From: Hortaea werneckii
Lineage: Eukaryota > Ascomycota > Dothideomycetes > Mycosphaerellales > Teratosphaeriaceae
NCBI GenBank assembly: GCA_037044905.1
Contig: JBAOKB010000182.1
Coordinates: 372,001 to 436,000 of the forward strand
Length of the DNA stretch: 64,000 bases
Reading direction: 5' to 3'
Shown here piece after piece: positions 21,057 to 32,919 of this stretch (its first letter is position 1; every line of letters begins with the position of its first letter). The notes beneath the pieces were generated by a model that saw nothing but the letters and a program-made list of their open reading frames with translations, was not told the DNA's origin and did not search any database. A program made the position numbers and the translations under genes.

Positions 21057-23826
21057 CTACCGATGCTCAACTTCATGCTTTCCCTGTAGCAGCCAAGTAC
21101 GCTTCATGCGCTTTCTTCTGCCTTCCCAGTCCTTGCGAAGCTTCTTGCCCTTGGACTTGGCGACTTCCTTGCCCTCTGCGTCCTTTGTGGGCAGACCTTC
21201 AGCATCCCATTCGGAGTATTCTGATGTCCGGAACATTTCAAGATGGGACAGCTTACCCGCCTCCAATCTCTTCTTCTCGGCGGCCTCTGCGTCTGCTTTC
21301 GCCTTCTCCTTCGCTGCGGCTTTAGATGCGGCGGCGGCCTCTCGATTTTGCCGCTCTTCCCTCAACGATGATGATAAGGGTCGCACCAACGCTGGTAGCT
21401 TCTCGGCATCTCGATCTTCAAGATAGATGTCTAAGTCCCACAGCACGGAATCTCTGAGGTGATCACACGCAGCCAAATAGTCTTTCGGCGCAGCTCCGCT
21501 TTCAATGAGCTGATGAAGTTTGCGCTGGAAGTCAGCAGCGGCGTTGGCGAAGGGCTGGCTTCCGGCGTTTGTTGTGTTGAAGTCGTCCAATTTCACAAAG
21601 GTCTCCGGAACAATGCTCCCGGCCTTTGCCTGCTCGCGAACCTGGTCCCTCAGCTGAGATAGACGGTACACAAACGGTTTGGCATGATCCGGGATGTCTA
21701 CTCCCGACCAGCCCATTTGCCCTTCTTGATGATCGGCATCCAAACCAAATACGACCACCATATCCGTCAGCCACTTGCCAATAGAAACTGATGAAGAGCT
21801 TGGGACATTGGTTGTGGAATTGTAAGCGGTGATCAAATCGCTTATGACCCGCATTGCAGTAGGTGTATCGAACGAGTCGCAAAGTGCGTCGTGAAACTTT
21901 GACTGGGCCTCCGCGAGTGCAGTGTCGATACCGGAAGCGGCAGCGTCTTTACCATTGAGACTCATGTCTTCCAATCCATTTGTCACGCCGTTGGCGCCCT
22001 GTGTCCGCCGCTGGATGTCCTTGACTTTCATGAAGAAGTTGTCCAGTTTCTCCTCCCACGCCTTGCCGGCCTTGACTACCTCGCCTGTAATCTCTAGGCC
22101 GTCTCGCCAATTGCCAAGTAGGAAGACGATGCGCAGACCTCTTGGTGTCCAGTCACCTTTTGCAATGGCCTCTCGGATAGTAGTAAAATTCTTCAAGCTC
22201 TTGCTCATCTTGCTGCCTTGTATGCTGAGATGGCCCATGTGAAGGAAGTAGTTCACCCATTGATCGTGATTGCATCCCTTTTCGTACCAGTAAGCCTCGC
22301 TCTGCGCAAGCTCATTGTCGTGATGAGGAAATGCAAGATCAATGCCTCCAGAGTGTATGTCGAATTGCTTCCCCAATACATCCGAAGCCATCGCAGAACA
22401 CTCTATGTGCCAGCCAGGCCTGCCTTCACCCCAGGGCGACGACCATGACGGCTCGCCTTCCTTGCTGGCTTTCCAGAGCGCGAAGTCTGCGCCTGAGCGC
22501 TTGAAACCGGTTTTCTTCGTTGCCAGAGAGCCTTCGCCATCCGCTTGAAGCTCCTTATCGTTGCGATTCCAAGGCTCAAGGCGAGCGTACACGCCACCAG
22601 ACGATTCCCAAGCCGTCGTGTCGTAGTAGACTGAGCCCTCGTTTTCGTAGCCAAAGCCATTGTCTTCGATGCGCTTCACGTAGTCGACGATCTGCGGGCC
22701 ATATTCGGTAACTCTTGTCAGTTTGTCGGGGTATCGTACGTTCAGCGCTTTCATGTCGTCAAAGAACCGTTGTTCATATCGTTTCGTGAGCTTCGTGAAA
22801 ATGTCATGATCCTTGCCCGAGACGGTGTGCTTTTCAAGAGCATCCACATGAGGGAATAGAACGCCGGAAGCTTCAGCTGCAAAATCGTCGAGGGACGATG
22901 AGTCAGGTAGACTTAGCGCCTGCGAAGCCGACTGTGCAGTCTTCAAGTGCATTTTGATCTTGGCCTCCTTGTCACCAGGCGGGCCTTGTCGGTCTATACT
23001 CTCGCCCTTGAGAACATGTCCGTACGCTTTCTCTGCTTCTCCCTTATACGCTTCCGGTGCCACGTCCTTTCTGAGGAGCGGCAGATTCTTCTCAAGGTAG
23101 GCAGCGAATGCTTGCTTGGTTGTCTCTCGAACGTCATCGTCTATGCTGGAATGTCTCGCGAGCCACTGAGACAACAAGTGCTGCTGTCTCGCCGCGAGAA
23201 TGATCTTGTCATCGACGTCGGTGATGTTCATGACGAAAGAGATCTGAAACTTGAAATAGTCCTGCAGGATGCGGCGGATGATGTCCGTTGAGACATAATT
23301 GCGAGCATGACCTAAGTGCTATCAGTCATATTAGTCTTGCCCTTGGCTATCCTCATTGTCTCTTCCATTCCATCTTGACCTTGGCCAACGAAAGCGACAT
23401 TTGTTGGACGACCCAAGCTACCAATCGCTAGTTCGAGACATCGCATACGAAACGAGGCGGCGTGGGCACACATACGGCATCATCATAGACGGTTGGCCCG
23501 CAGGCATACCATCCGACCTTCTTCCCCGCGGTATCCAGCGGCACAAATGGAGTTTTGCTCCGCGTCAGGCTATTGTATATGCTCAGCTTGGGCAATTGCT
23601 GCTGTGTCGGTTCAGATAGCGCTGGAGGAGCGCGCCATTCGGGCTGCGCCATCACCGGCAGAGATGGTGCGTGACTTGCTGAAGCTCTGGCGGGCGGCGC
23701 ACAGGATGGGGTGGCGGTGATGGGGAAGAAATGCTGGGAGAAATCAGACGAGATTGCGCATGGACTGGTTCGGCGCGGCGACGGGCGAGTCAGGCGGGTC
23801 AGGCATCGGACGGCCAGGCTGGTCAT
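21057..23826 (-). CDS. Cysteinyl-tRNA synthetase, probable dual cytosolic/mitochondrial
   Basis: Class I synthetase charging tRNA-Cys. Exon 1 (23476-23826) and exon 2 (21057-23318) flank an intron of 157 nt (GTATGT donor). Exon 1 ends GWYACGPTVYDDA with the Zn-ligand Cys, and exon 2 begins HLGHARNYVSTDIIRRIL (HIGH motif). Further motifs: FVMNITDVDDKII, RPGWHIECSAMA, DIHSGGIDLAFPHHDNE and GSKMSKSLKNF (KMSKS). The C-terminus is a Lys/Glu/Ala-rich basic helix as in eukaryotic enzymes. There are two starts. ATG 23824-23826 gives 870 residues with an Arg/Ser/Pro-rich leader (MTSLAVRCLTRLTRPSPRR) fit for mitochondria. ATG 23650-23652 (MAQPEWRAPPAL) gives 812 residues, cytosolic. Fungi commonly supply both compartments from one such gene. 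Frame intact. Confidence 0.92.
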
Positions 23827-24194
23827 CAACGGAGTCGGCGTGCCTGGCTGGTATGGAAAAGACCTGAAGTTTTGTCTCGGAATGACTGTACACCTGCCCG
23901 GGCTTGACTACTGCTGCGTGCGCATGTGAAGAGGGGCAGGCCACGAGCTGCTTGCGGCCGGGCGCGGGACGTGTCGTAGGGCCGATCCTGGAGAGGCGGC
24001 CCGCTGTTGGCTGCTGTACAGTCTCTCGAGAATCGAGAGTACTATGTATCATGCGTAAACTACATAGTATGTGTTGCACGGCATACGCATACCTGACGAT
24101 CGCAATCGTGTTGACAACGTTTTAGTTGACAATACAAGGCTCTCACACGTCTCCCTCAGCTATTGTGCTATAATCAAAGACGTCGACAAGGGCC

Positions 24195-24272
24195 TTTTTT
24201 TTTTCATTTTTTTTTTTCAATTTCTTTTTCAATTTCTTTTTCATTTTTTTTTTTTTTCAATTTCTTTTTCAA
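24195..24272. repeat. Polypyrimidine tract with TTTCTTTTTCAA units
   Basis: T-runs of up to 14 are separated by CA and TTTC, with TTTCTTTTTCAA repeated. The minus strand is therefore almost pure purine. It lies in the gene-free region downstream (promoter side) of CysRS. Confidence 0.8.
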
Positions 24273-27200
24273 AGAGCGACCAGGCCATCGCAACGGGAGC
24301 CTTTAGTGACTGTGGCAGGGAGAGGATGGCAATGGCACCGAACTCCGCCGCATACTGTCGTCCTTACTCGGCTGTGGTCAAGCGCAATTGCCTGTCGTTT
24401 TCTCTGGCCTCAGTTACCACCTCCGCTCTGCACCGGCAGCACGCCAAGGCTCTCTCACGCTTATCTTTGTGGGTGTACGGAGACTATTTGGCATATGATG
24501 AGGCAATACCCAGCCACGGCATTTAGCTCCACACCGAATTTGTGATTTTACGAAACTGGAGGAATCTAGACCCAACAAATGCAACTGGCGAAGCCGAGCT
24601 TGACGATTGGGATGAATTATATCCCGCTGTTGAGGTACCGCGCTTCACCCCTTATATGTTCGGGCTTAAGTGCTCAAGGGGGACTGACCCACCACTAACA
24701 TAGCCGGTCCGCTGTCCACACCATTCGTGTTATAGCTACGAAGGACATATCGCCGACATACTCCAGAACGATGCTGCACAAGCTTTGCGCTACCGCTAAC
24801 GGTCGTTAAGCACGCTTATCCGGGTACCAGGAGTTGAAGCCAGCTACGTCTTAAGCGCTTTGGCATACTATAGGAACAGAGTGTATTGACGCAGGAGATA
24901 TTGACGATACAGCGGCTCTTGCACGTGGATCATTATCATTTATGTCCCGACGCGGCTGGCCATTAGGCTGATCATGCCATAAAGTTTGTTGGCCGTACTT
25001 CTCCTCCAGGGATGAGAAAGAACTTTTGATTCAGTCGCTCTGTTGAGTTGAACCAGCGAATGGAGTGGATTCAAGCTCAGGAACAATGTTTGCTTCTGGT
25101 TGGTCGCTTCACCTATATCCGATAACGAGGTACGCCAACTCAAGTACCTGTTGTCTACCTTGGCTGAAGCAAAGCTCGGCATTGTTTGTGCAGGGTGGTC
25201 CATTGTTCTGGCCTTGTGCGGTAAGCCGTTGAGCACCACGATATTCGATCTCGCGATATGACAATTCCGGCGTTTAAAGAGTGGACCTCACTCTCAAGTC
25301 AGTTACTAGCTGTGCTTGGAGGTAACATGAGTCGCTCCAGCAATCCCAATTGTTTGGTTGACAAAAGCTTGATGATGTAGCAGCTTCTCTCGAATAACAA
25401 CTGTCGCAGTCTTGCATTAGGCACCGAAGGACTTGGTGAGGCCAGAATCACAGAAATTTCTAGTTTTCTCTCGCTTTCCTTTCTCCTTCGAAAAGAACAA
25501 GAAGAAAGCGAAAATCTCTAATTTCCTTGCTGCACACGATCCTGGAAAAACACATCAAGCATCCTTCAATAGCACCGGGGAATCACCTGCTCTAGTTGCT
25601 TTCAAGATCACGAGGCCCATGCCAAGTGTGATTGGTGGGAAGCACCTTTCCTCGCAGTGACCTAGTGAATAGGGTCGCGTAGGAGCTGCCGTAACCTGGC
25701 TTCTTGGAGCCGAGTCAAGTGCAGTCGACCAACTGACGAAGTAGTCCCATTTTGCGATGACACAATACTATATCATGCTCACATGGCACACATGTAAAGC
25801 TGGAGAATGCAGACGGCTTCCAGTCCGGAGGCGGTCAGAGTGAGTGCCGATGACATGGCAGCGATCCAGACTTCCAAGATCACCTGGCGTAGACCACCTG
25901 TGTCATATGTAAGCTGTTGGGGCCCGAAGATCCCTGTCCACTCATGGATTGGGGCGCCTCTGGCCATCCTCTGCAGAACTATGCTCTGATATCATACTCG
26001 AGCTTAGACTTTGGATACCAGCCATTTGCGCCTTGCATAGACTTGGTCTTTTACTTCGGTCGAGGCGAGTTTTGGTTACCGAATGGGTCTTCGGACCAAA
26101 TGTCAAAGACGGTTGTTGACTTGACTTGACTTGTCTTGTCTGAGCAAGACATCCGTGCTTTTTTTAATCCATCCGAAGTCTGATCGTAGATCTAGATCCC
26201 AAATATCGGAGGTATCACAAGGACTGGCGCTTTGTATATGTTTGGATACTCGCAAGCAACGTGGAAATACATCGCTCATTGGTGGACGACACGCCGCAGG
26301 TCTGCAGAAAAGTGTAGACCTAAGCTTGTTTCAGCTGTGATTGGGTCGGCTGGACCGATTTCTTGAATGCTTGTTTTGCTCCCCAGGCTAATGCCTGACG
26401 GAGGCGCACCAAAGACGCCACTGCCTGGACTAGTTGTTGTATGTACATAGCATTTGAAGCATTGCCTATCGAAATTTCTCCGAGGAATTGCTACGTGGTC
26501 GTGGAATTGTTGCATCATTGGGCCCAGACGCTACAAACACGTACGAGGAAATTGATTGCCATCATGACGTTGTAGATTCTGCGCTGGAGCATCCTGCCCA
26601 TAGAGGCGTTGACCGAAGCCGAGAGGCGTACGCGGGTGTGACGAGTGTTATGCAATTTGCAGTCTCGTGGCGCTCATCCAGCTAATCATTAGGTATGTGG
26701 AGCGAACTTGCGAAGGGCATCGCTTGTAAGCATGTCGGATATCCCGGTCACGCATAAATGAATCGCTGGACCAGAGATGATGCCGCGCGCCGCCCAGTCT
26801 AGGGCTGGGAATGGACTTTGGGAAACTTGCCAGCAAACATGGCCTCGGTGGAACGTAACCCCGTAGCACGAGGGCCATCTGAATGACGAGTATGAGCCCG
26901 AATTCCTTACCCGCGCAGAGCCATGGGTCATCGCATACAGTGTGACAAAATCACAATGGTTGCAATGGTGAATGTTCGAGGGGGGATACTGGCACGGCTG
27001 GCGGACGAGACATGGCGAATCCCCGCGAGACGCTCGGTCCACATGTTTCGCCGACAGCTGCGGGTCATCACAGCGACGACCCGGACCGTGACAGCGTGAA
27101 AGCCGAATAGAGTTTCCCTGTCTCGCCTGTCCCACGCCAACCCTGAGAATTAACAACCCCGTGATGAGGCGCATGTCATGAAAAATCTCGTAGTTGCCCT

Positions 27201-29234
27201 TTTGGAAGGGGCCAAGGGGCGAAGGATGGAGGAATACATGCTGCCTCTGCGCCTCCTTGATTTCTTTTCGCCACAGTGCAGCACGTTTTCTTTGAGGATC
27301 ACCGTGTGGAGAGCTCGTATCACTGACGAACTGCACACCCGACTGTCAGGGTGCGCAATAGCGTCGGCTGTAGAGTTTGAGATTTGCATGCTGCGCCGTG
27401 CCGCTGCCTAGGTAGCTTGAGCCGGTTCTTGACGCTCTCGATAGAAGATCTAGTACGGTACCTACTAATAGATATCTTTGATTTTTTGATATCCCACTGG
27501 TCCGCTTTGACTCGGCAAGATGATGTGCTTGCTGCGCTGCACCTCCTACCATTCGTACAAAAACAAGCAAGTACATACTTAGGTAATAACTCATATGTGG
27601 CTAGGTATACTGTAGCTGGTTTGTCGATTCCACGGGCCGCAGTTTCGCTTTGTTCTGCAGCTCATAGAGACAGGGTCGGATGTGATTAGCCGAGCTCGGG
27701 AGTTTGGTTGACATAATGAGCATCGTGTGCGAAAGCAGCTGGCGGAGGCCAGCAAGACACCGTAGACACGATACTAGGCACACCACGTCGTTTGGCTCGT
27801 TTGGGACTATGCACGTCTGGTTTCGACTTTCTGCCACCCTTGTCCTGCTTATGGCCTTGAACGGTGGCACTCTACATGATGCTATGGTGTCCACCCTGTC
27901 CCAGTTGAATGGGCTCGTTAATGGGGGTTCCAATTTTTCTTCGTGACTGAGCGCGATACATATAGTCTAGGACGCTACGACAGAAGTGCGAGTACGAGCT
28001 CCGAGGCGCGCTTGGGTGGGACTGGGGAGGTTCGGTAGCAGCGGCCAGAGTCGGCAGGCGCACACGCTAGCTGGTCTCAATGATCGCCATGCAGGATTTA
28101 CCGCCAAGGCTATAGTGCCGGTCTACAACAGCTGCTGACCCTGCTCGCCCTGATGCAGGTAAGGTAGGCTGGTAACAGAGGAGGCTACAACTGACAGGCT
28201 GGCAGCACGTCGCTAGGGCTGAATATAAACTCTCGGAGCACCATCTGAGAAGGGAATTGGCTTTTGAATCTTGCGTGATGGTCACTCCTTTAGGCTGAAG
28301 CTCCGCTCGGTAGCTTCACTGTCTGCCGAAAAGCTTCGCCCCAAGCAAGGGTGGCGGTTTGCCTACGACCGCTGATCGTGGGCCTGCCTTCATGGGGGGC
28401 GAGCTGCGGGGAGGGCACATTGGTGGATCCGCAAGCCAATTCTGACAGCGGTTGCTCGTCTGGTGCCGCTCATTGGCTCTGCAGGGTCATGGTGATGGTA
28501 GTGGGTGGTGGATGATGGAGGTGAAGGTGGTAAAATAATAATGGTCTGTCACGAGCAGCAGGTCGATCTGTCCAATGGAGCCGAGTGCCCCGCAGTGTAC
28601 GGCACTAAAAGATGCAATCGACGGCTGATTCGGTAGACGGAAAGCATGCACCGATTGGGAGCCAAACAAGGTTCAGGACGAGAGCCGCGGGCCACCGGCA
28701 GGGTGGCTTGGACCTCATCAGTCCGAGCGTCGGGTTGGCCAAGTCTCGTCTCGACGGGTTGTAACTTGTCATCGTTCCTTTGCCCACCTTTTACTCGCCA
28801 GGCGGATGTGCCGTACCCACGTACAGTCCATGACCCATCCAACCGCATCCATCCATTTCGGCCGGCCACTAATAACACTAACGCTCAATATGCGGACATA
28901 TGGGGAGGTCCAGTGCCGCGCACTAGCAGGCGTTGACAGGCGAAGGGGCCTTTCACCCTCATCTTGCACAAGCGTGGGCACTTGGGGCATAGTATACCGC
29001 ATGTAATGTCAGTGTACCGACGTGATTTGCACACAGCCATCTTCGATCTCGGATCATGCTGCAGGTAGCCGATCTCCTGCCTGTCTGTCTGCCTCCCCGT
29101 GTGTCTGTGTGTCTCAGACGCATGCATGCGTGCATACCGTGCCTAGCGCTCTAAGCCGCCGCCGCTGTGCAGCAGACAGGCGAGCCCCTGCGGTGGAGTG
29201 CGGTGGAGTGCAACAGCCGAAGCAGCACCACCCA

Positions 29235-29271
29235 CAGCAGCAGCAGCAGCAGCAGCATCATCATCATCATC
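29235..29271. repeat. CAG/CAT trinucleotide tract
   Basis: About eight CAG units run into about five CAT units. It lies about 0.8 kb upstream of the Zn2Cys6 gene start, in a pyrimidine-rich leader-like region, and does not appear to be within a coding sequence. Confidence 0.85.
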
Positions 29272-30055
29272 GCCTGAGCCTGGGAACGCTTTCCGCGCGC
29301 GCTCTGCTTTAGCGTGAAGAAGACCCGAGCGGGCGGACGTGGTCGTTCTTCCTGGTCGCTTGGTTCCGGTACCTTTCTGGCCCCATCCACTTAGCAGGAG
29401 CAGCACCAGCGGCATCAGCACCAGCACCAGCACCATCCACAGATCATCAGCACTTGGGCAGCCGGCAGCGGAAGCCTCGTTGCCCGCTGTCTGCTCAAGC
29501 CACCCGCCCGGTCTGAACGGCTCATCCGAAAGGCTCGTCTGAACGACAACTCTACCTCATCGACCGGCCTTAACACCTCTGACATACTCTGTTCCCTACC
29601 TTATCCCGCCCAGCCCATGTATAATCCGGCGTCTTATCGCCCGCTGATTCCCGACATCTTAAGCCCACCACGCTGCTGCCGTCTCCTGCTTCTGCCGGCA
29701 GTCTTGCAACTGCCGCTGTCTTCCACCCACACATCAAGAGACCTCCTCCTCGTCGTCGTCCTCGTCGTCGTACGCCTGTTCTCTTTGCTTGAACGCATCC
29801 GTTCTGCCTGTACTACCCTGGCCGTGTCACCGCCTTTGCAGGCTCTCTCTCGCATTTGGCATTTGGCCTGAGGCTGCACGAGGCTGCGCCGCTTCATTAA
29901 TACCATCCTCCCTCTGGTCCACCTTAGGTCGTGAACGCTTCAAATGCAGGCCTAATTCTCGGACACGCCATCCTCTCACCATTGGTCTACCTACGACATC
30001 TTGACGCCGTTCTTGGGCGTCCGCCAATCCTGGCCTCAGACCCATCTCACTCAAA

Positions 30056-32919
30056 ATGCTGCCCTCGACTGCGCCGCAAGACTATGCCAGAGGTCCTCCG
30101 CCATACGACCGCCGCATGAGCCATCAACCTTTTTCCTCGGGCTTTTATGGCTCCCAACGCCCGGTGATCGAGCTACCGCGCCCTCTGGAGCCGAGGCCCA
30201 CCAGCCAACATCATCACCCCCTATCAGACACACCATCAGCACGCAATCATCACGATGCTTTTAAGGCCCCTGGTGCTACTGCATCTGAATATCGGGGAGC
30301 AAGACAGAGCTTGCCAGGGCTCAGGGACATTCTCACTCCCCAGTCAGCACCATCACATGCGTCTGCGCACCCTCCGACATGGCCGCCACATCCGTCAGCA
30401 CCTCTTCCGCCGCCATCTGAGCGAGATTATCGTCGCTCCGAATTGCATCCACCCCTCGCAGGTTCTGGAACGGCCCGTCCAGGACCGCCACCATATCACA
30501 TCGAGCTCCCAATCATGCTGGCAAATGCTCCACTAAGGCATCCTTCACAATCTGTGCCTGTCTCGCCATTTACTGCGTACGCGGATTCACGAGATTACGT
30601 AGATGCTCACCACGCCTCGTACTTGCCGCCTAACAATGCGCCAAGCCCATATACACCTACGTCGGAAGATGGGCCTTACCGCAGTGTCCAACTCGGCGGC
30701 GAGGGCCCACAAGGAATGCCTATCGCTCCTGGAGCCGCAGAGAACCAGAAAAAGTACCTCGGAGTCAAAGAAGTCCCTGGCGAAGGCTCGTTTCACATGT
30801 ACGAGGGCGGATTTCGAATTCCCACCCACGTAGACGGCGAGCAAGTCAATCCAGCCTGGGGTCTAACAAAGGCGAACAAGCCTCGCAAGCGCTTGGCTCT
30901 CGCCTGTCTCGACTGCCGTGAGAAGAAGATTAAATGCGAACCCGGGGCGAACAGCTGTTTACAATGCGAAAAGGCCAAGCGTCCCTGTCGAAGGTAAGTC
31001 ACAATGACAACCTACTAGCCTTGATGGCTTGCCTTTTGGCTGACCAAGAACAGAGCACCAATGCAGCCAAGTCAGCAAGATGCGACAGCCCCCTCAAGCT
31101 GGCAGAACAGTGCTAGCTCGCCCATCCGCAAGGATTTCGCTGGTCCGACACCACAAAGCGCTCATGAAGCAGATCAGGAAACCGCGAATAAGCGAAGGTC
31201 AAGAGGAGAGCCGTCGCCATCTGAGGCTCCCTTCAAAAAGCATCGTTCGACATCTCCGATGGCCGTAGCCGGAAGCATCAGTGCTGGAGACACAAGAGGA
31301 GAAGGAGCTACCGCTCAACCGTCTATTCATGCGCTGGCTGGCAAGCCTCGAAAGAGTTAGACTGGGAGGAAGATCCCTACATTGTTGATCCAGAGGTCGC
31401 GGAACATCTTGCCAGCCTCTACTTCATTCACGTGGGTAGTAGCACCATCTGCATGTTCCCGCAAGGAATCTTCTTCCACTGGATGCGGACATGTGCAGAT
31501 AAATGTCAGAACGAGCGCATGGTACTCTACGCGATACTCGCACTGGGCTCACTTTTCGCCGAGAGCACCTTTTCGGGATATGGCAAGAGATGCGCTCAAA
31601 TTGCCAAGGACGCAGTGGCCGACCAGACTGGCAATCATCATATGTCAGCTGTGCAAGCAAGGCTTCTTGTTGGATTGTATTACTTCGCGAAAGGATCATA
31701 TGACGCTGCTTGGGATCTGAACGGTGCCGCAATGCGAGCAAGCGCTAGCACAATGCTTCGCTACAACACGGAAGCTGGCTGCACTGACGGGCGCTCAGCT
31801 CGCAGCCTTGGTAGGAATGAATATCTACTTAATTCGCATCAGCTAGCTGAGTGCAAGCGACGCACTTTCTGGTCAGCCTTTATGGCGGAGCTATACGACG
31901 ACAGCGTGTCAAGCTCAGTGACACTGCAAGACGTCTTCCTTCGTTTGCCTTGTGCGGACGATGTGTTTGAACAGGGCCTGAAATCGGAAGCGCCTTATTA
32001 CAACAACGATATCATTGATCCAACGTCGACGATTCTCACGCCAGCAAGCCCAGTCTCTCCCCTGGCGCGGCTGGTCTTGCTTGTGGCAATTTGGAGCGAC
32101 GTACGGAGTTTTACCAATCGAGCAGTACATCGACCGGATTCCTCCTATCGCGAAGCCTACGAGGCTCAATACACGGAGACCAACACGAGGCTTGGGACCT
32201 GGTCAGCCAGATTGCCTGATCACTTGATATACAGCGAGACAAATCTCGAACGAAGTGTTCTTGGCGGCTATGCTGGAGTGTTCATCACGATGCACACACT
32301 ATATCACTTCATTCTGGTCCGACTGAATAGATATGTCCGGGTAGCACAGATGTCTGAGCACATGCCACGAAACATTAGGCGTGCCCATCATCATGCGCAA
32401 GGCTTGCTCTCGATTATCAGCTCGGTCAGAGAGCTGAAAAGGAAAGTTGCAGAGCAGGTTGGAAATCGGCACCTGGAGAGCGTGCCTGTCACATCCTTTG
32501 TCGGCTACGCCACAATATCGGCAATTGACGTTGTCAGCGCAGGTGGGTTCGATTCTGAGCTCCGTCCCTCTCAGGATCTCATCAATGGTGGTCTAGAGCT
32601 GCTTCGCGAGCTCTCCGGCTATTGGAACAGCGCCCGGGATCAGTTGAGAGAATCGGAGCTACGTTTCTATCAGATACAAAACATCTGCTCTCGGCCCTAT
32701 AAAGCGAAGGGCGGGGCATGGCTTGGGCGGGAGTGGGGCATGAAGGATCCATTGGAAAAGGAGTTTATCAAAGTCGGGCATGACTGCATTTACGCTGCTG
32801 AGGGTGGAGGCGACGATGGGTATTCCCGATCCTATTTTGACGCATTGAGGGATAGCGTGCAGGAGCCGAGGTCACCCGCCAGGTCGCGAATCGCCTCAGA
32901 GCATGGGAGGATCACATGA
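30056..32919 (+). CDS. Zn(II)2Cys6 fungal transcription factor, one indel near 31351
   Basis: The ATG at 30056 follows CTCAAA. Exon 1 (30056-30993) is Pro/His/Ser-rich and ends in the binuclear zinc cluster: CLDCREKKIKCEPGANSCLQ continuing to CEKAKRPC, i.e. C-x2-C-x6-C-x6-C-x2-C-x6-C, preceded by the basic KPRKRLALA. An intron (30994-31053, GTAAGT) interrupts just after the cluster, a common position. Exon 2 carries a Ser/Gln linker. Near 31351-31353 an A appears to be missing: AGKPRKS then stop, while the next frame continues ELDWEEDPYIVDPEVAEHLA into a fungal-specific transcription factor domain (YFIHVGSSTICMFPQG, KCQNERMVLYAILALGSLFA, SYDAAWDLNGAAMRAS) to 32919. The middle homology region fold suggests a nuclear regulator. 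The target pathway is not identifiable; no metabolic cluster adjoins it. Confidence 0.82.

Larger units (their letters stand above)
23827..30055. other. 6.2-kb gene-free region
   Basis: I find no protein gene that I can support here. Content seen: a polypyrimidine low-complexity tract (24195-24272); a weak minus-strand frame at 24940-25239 of unknown meaning; a small TTGAC repeat at 26118-26140; CCTAGGTA at 27407-27414; and, in the last ~1.1 kb before the transcription factor, pyrimidine-rich DNA with CAG/CAT triplet tracts (29235-29271) and CAGCAC repeats (29400-29440). No clear transposon ends or tRNA were recognised. The right part is probably the promoter and long 5' leader of the Zn2Cys6 gene. 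Confidence 0.45.

Noticed and set aside
24940..25239. 99-codon minus-strand ORF with amphipathic text
   Set aside because: It is isolated in a gene-free region, no homology is recognised, and length alone is not evidence.
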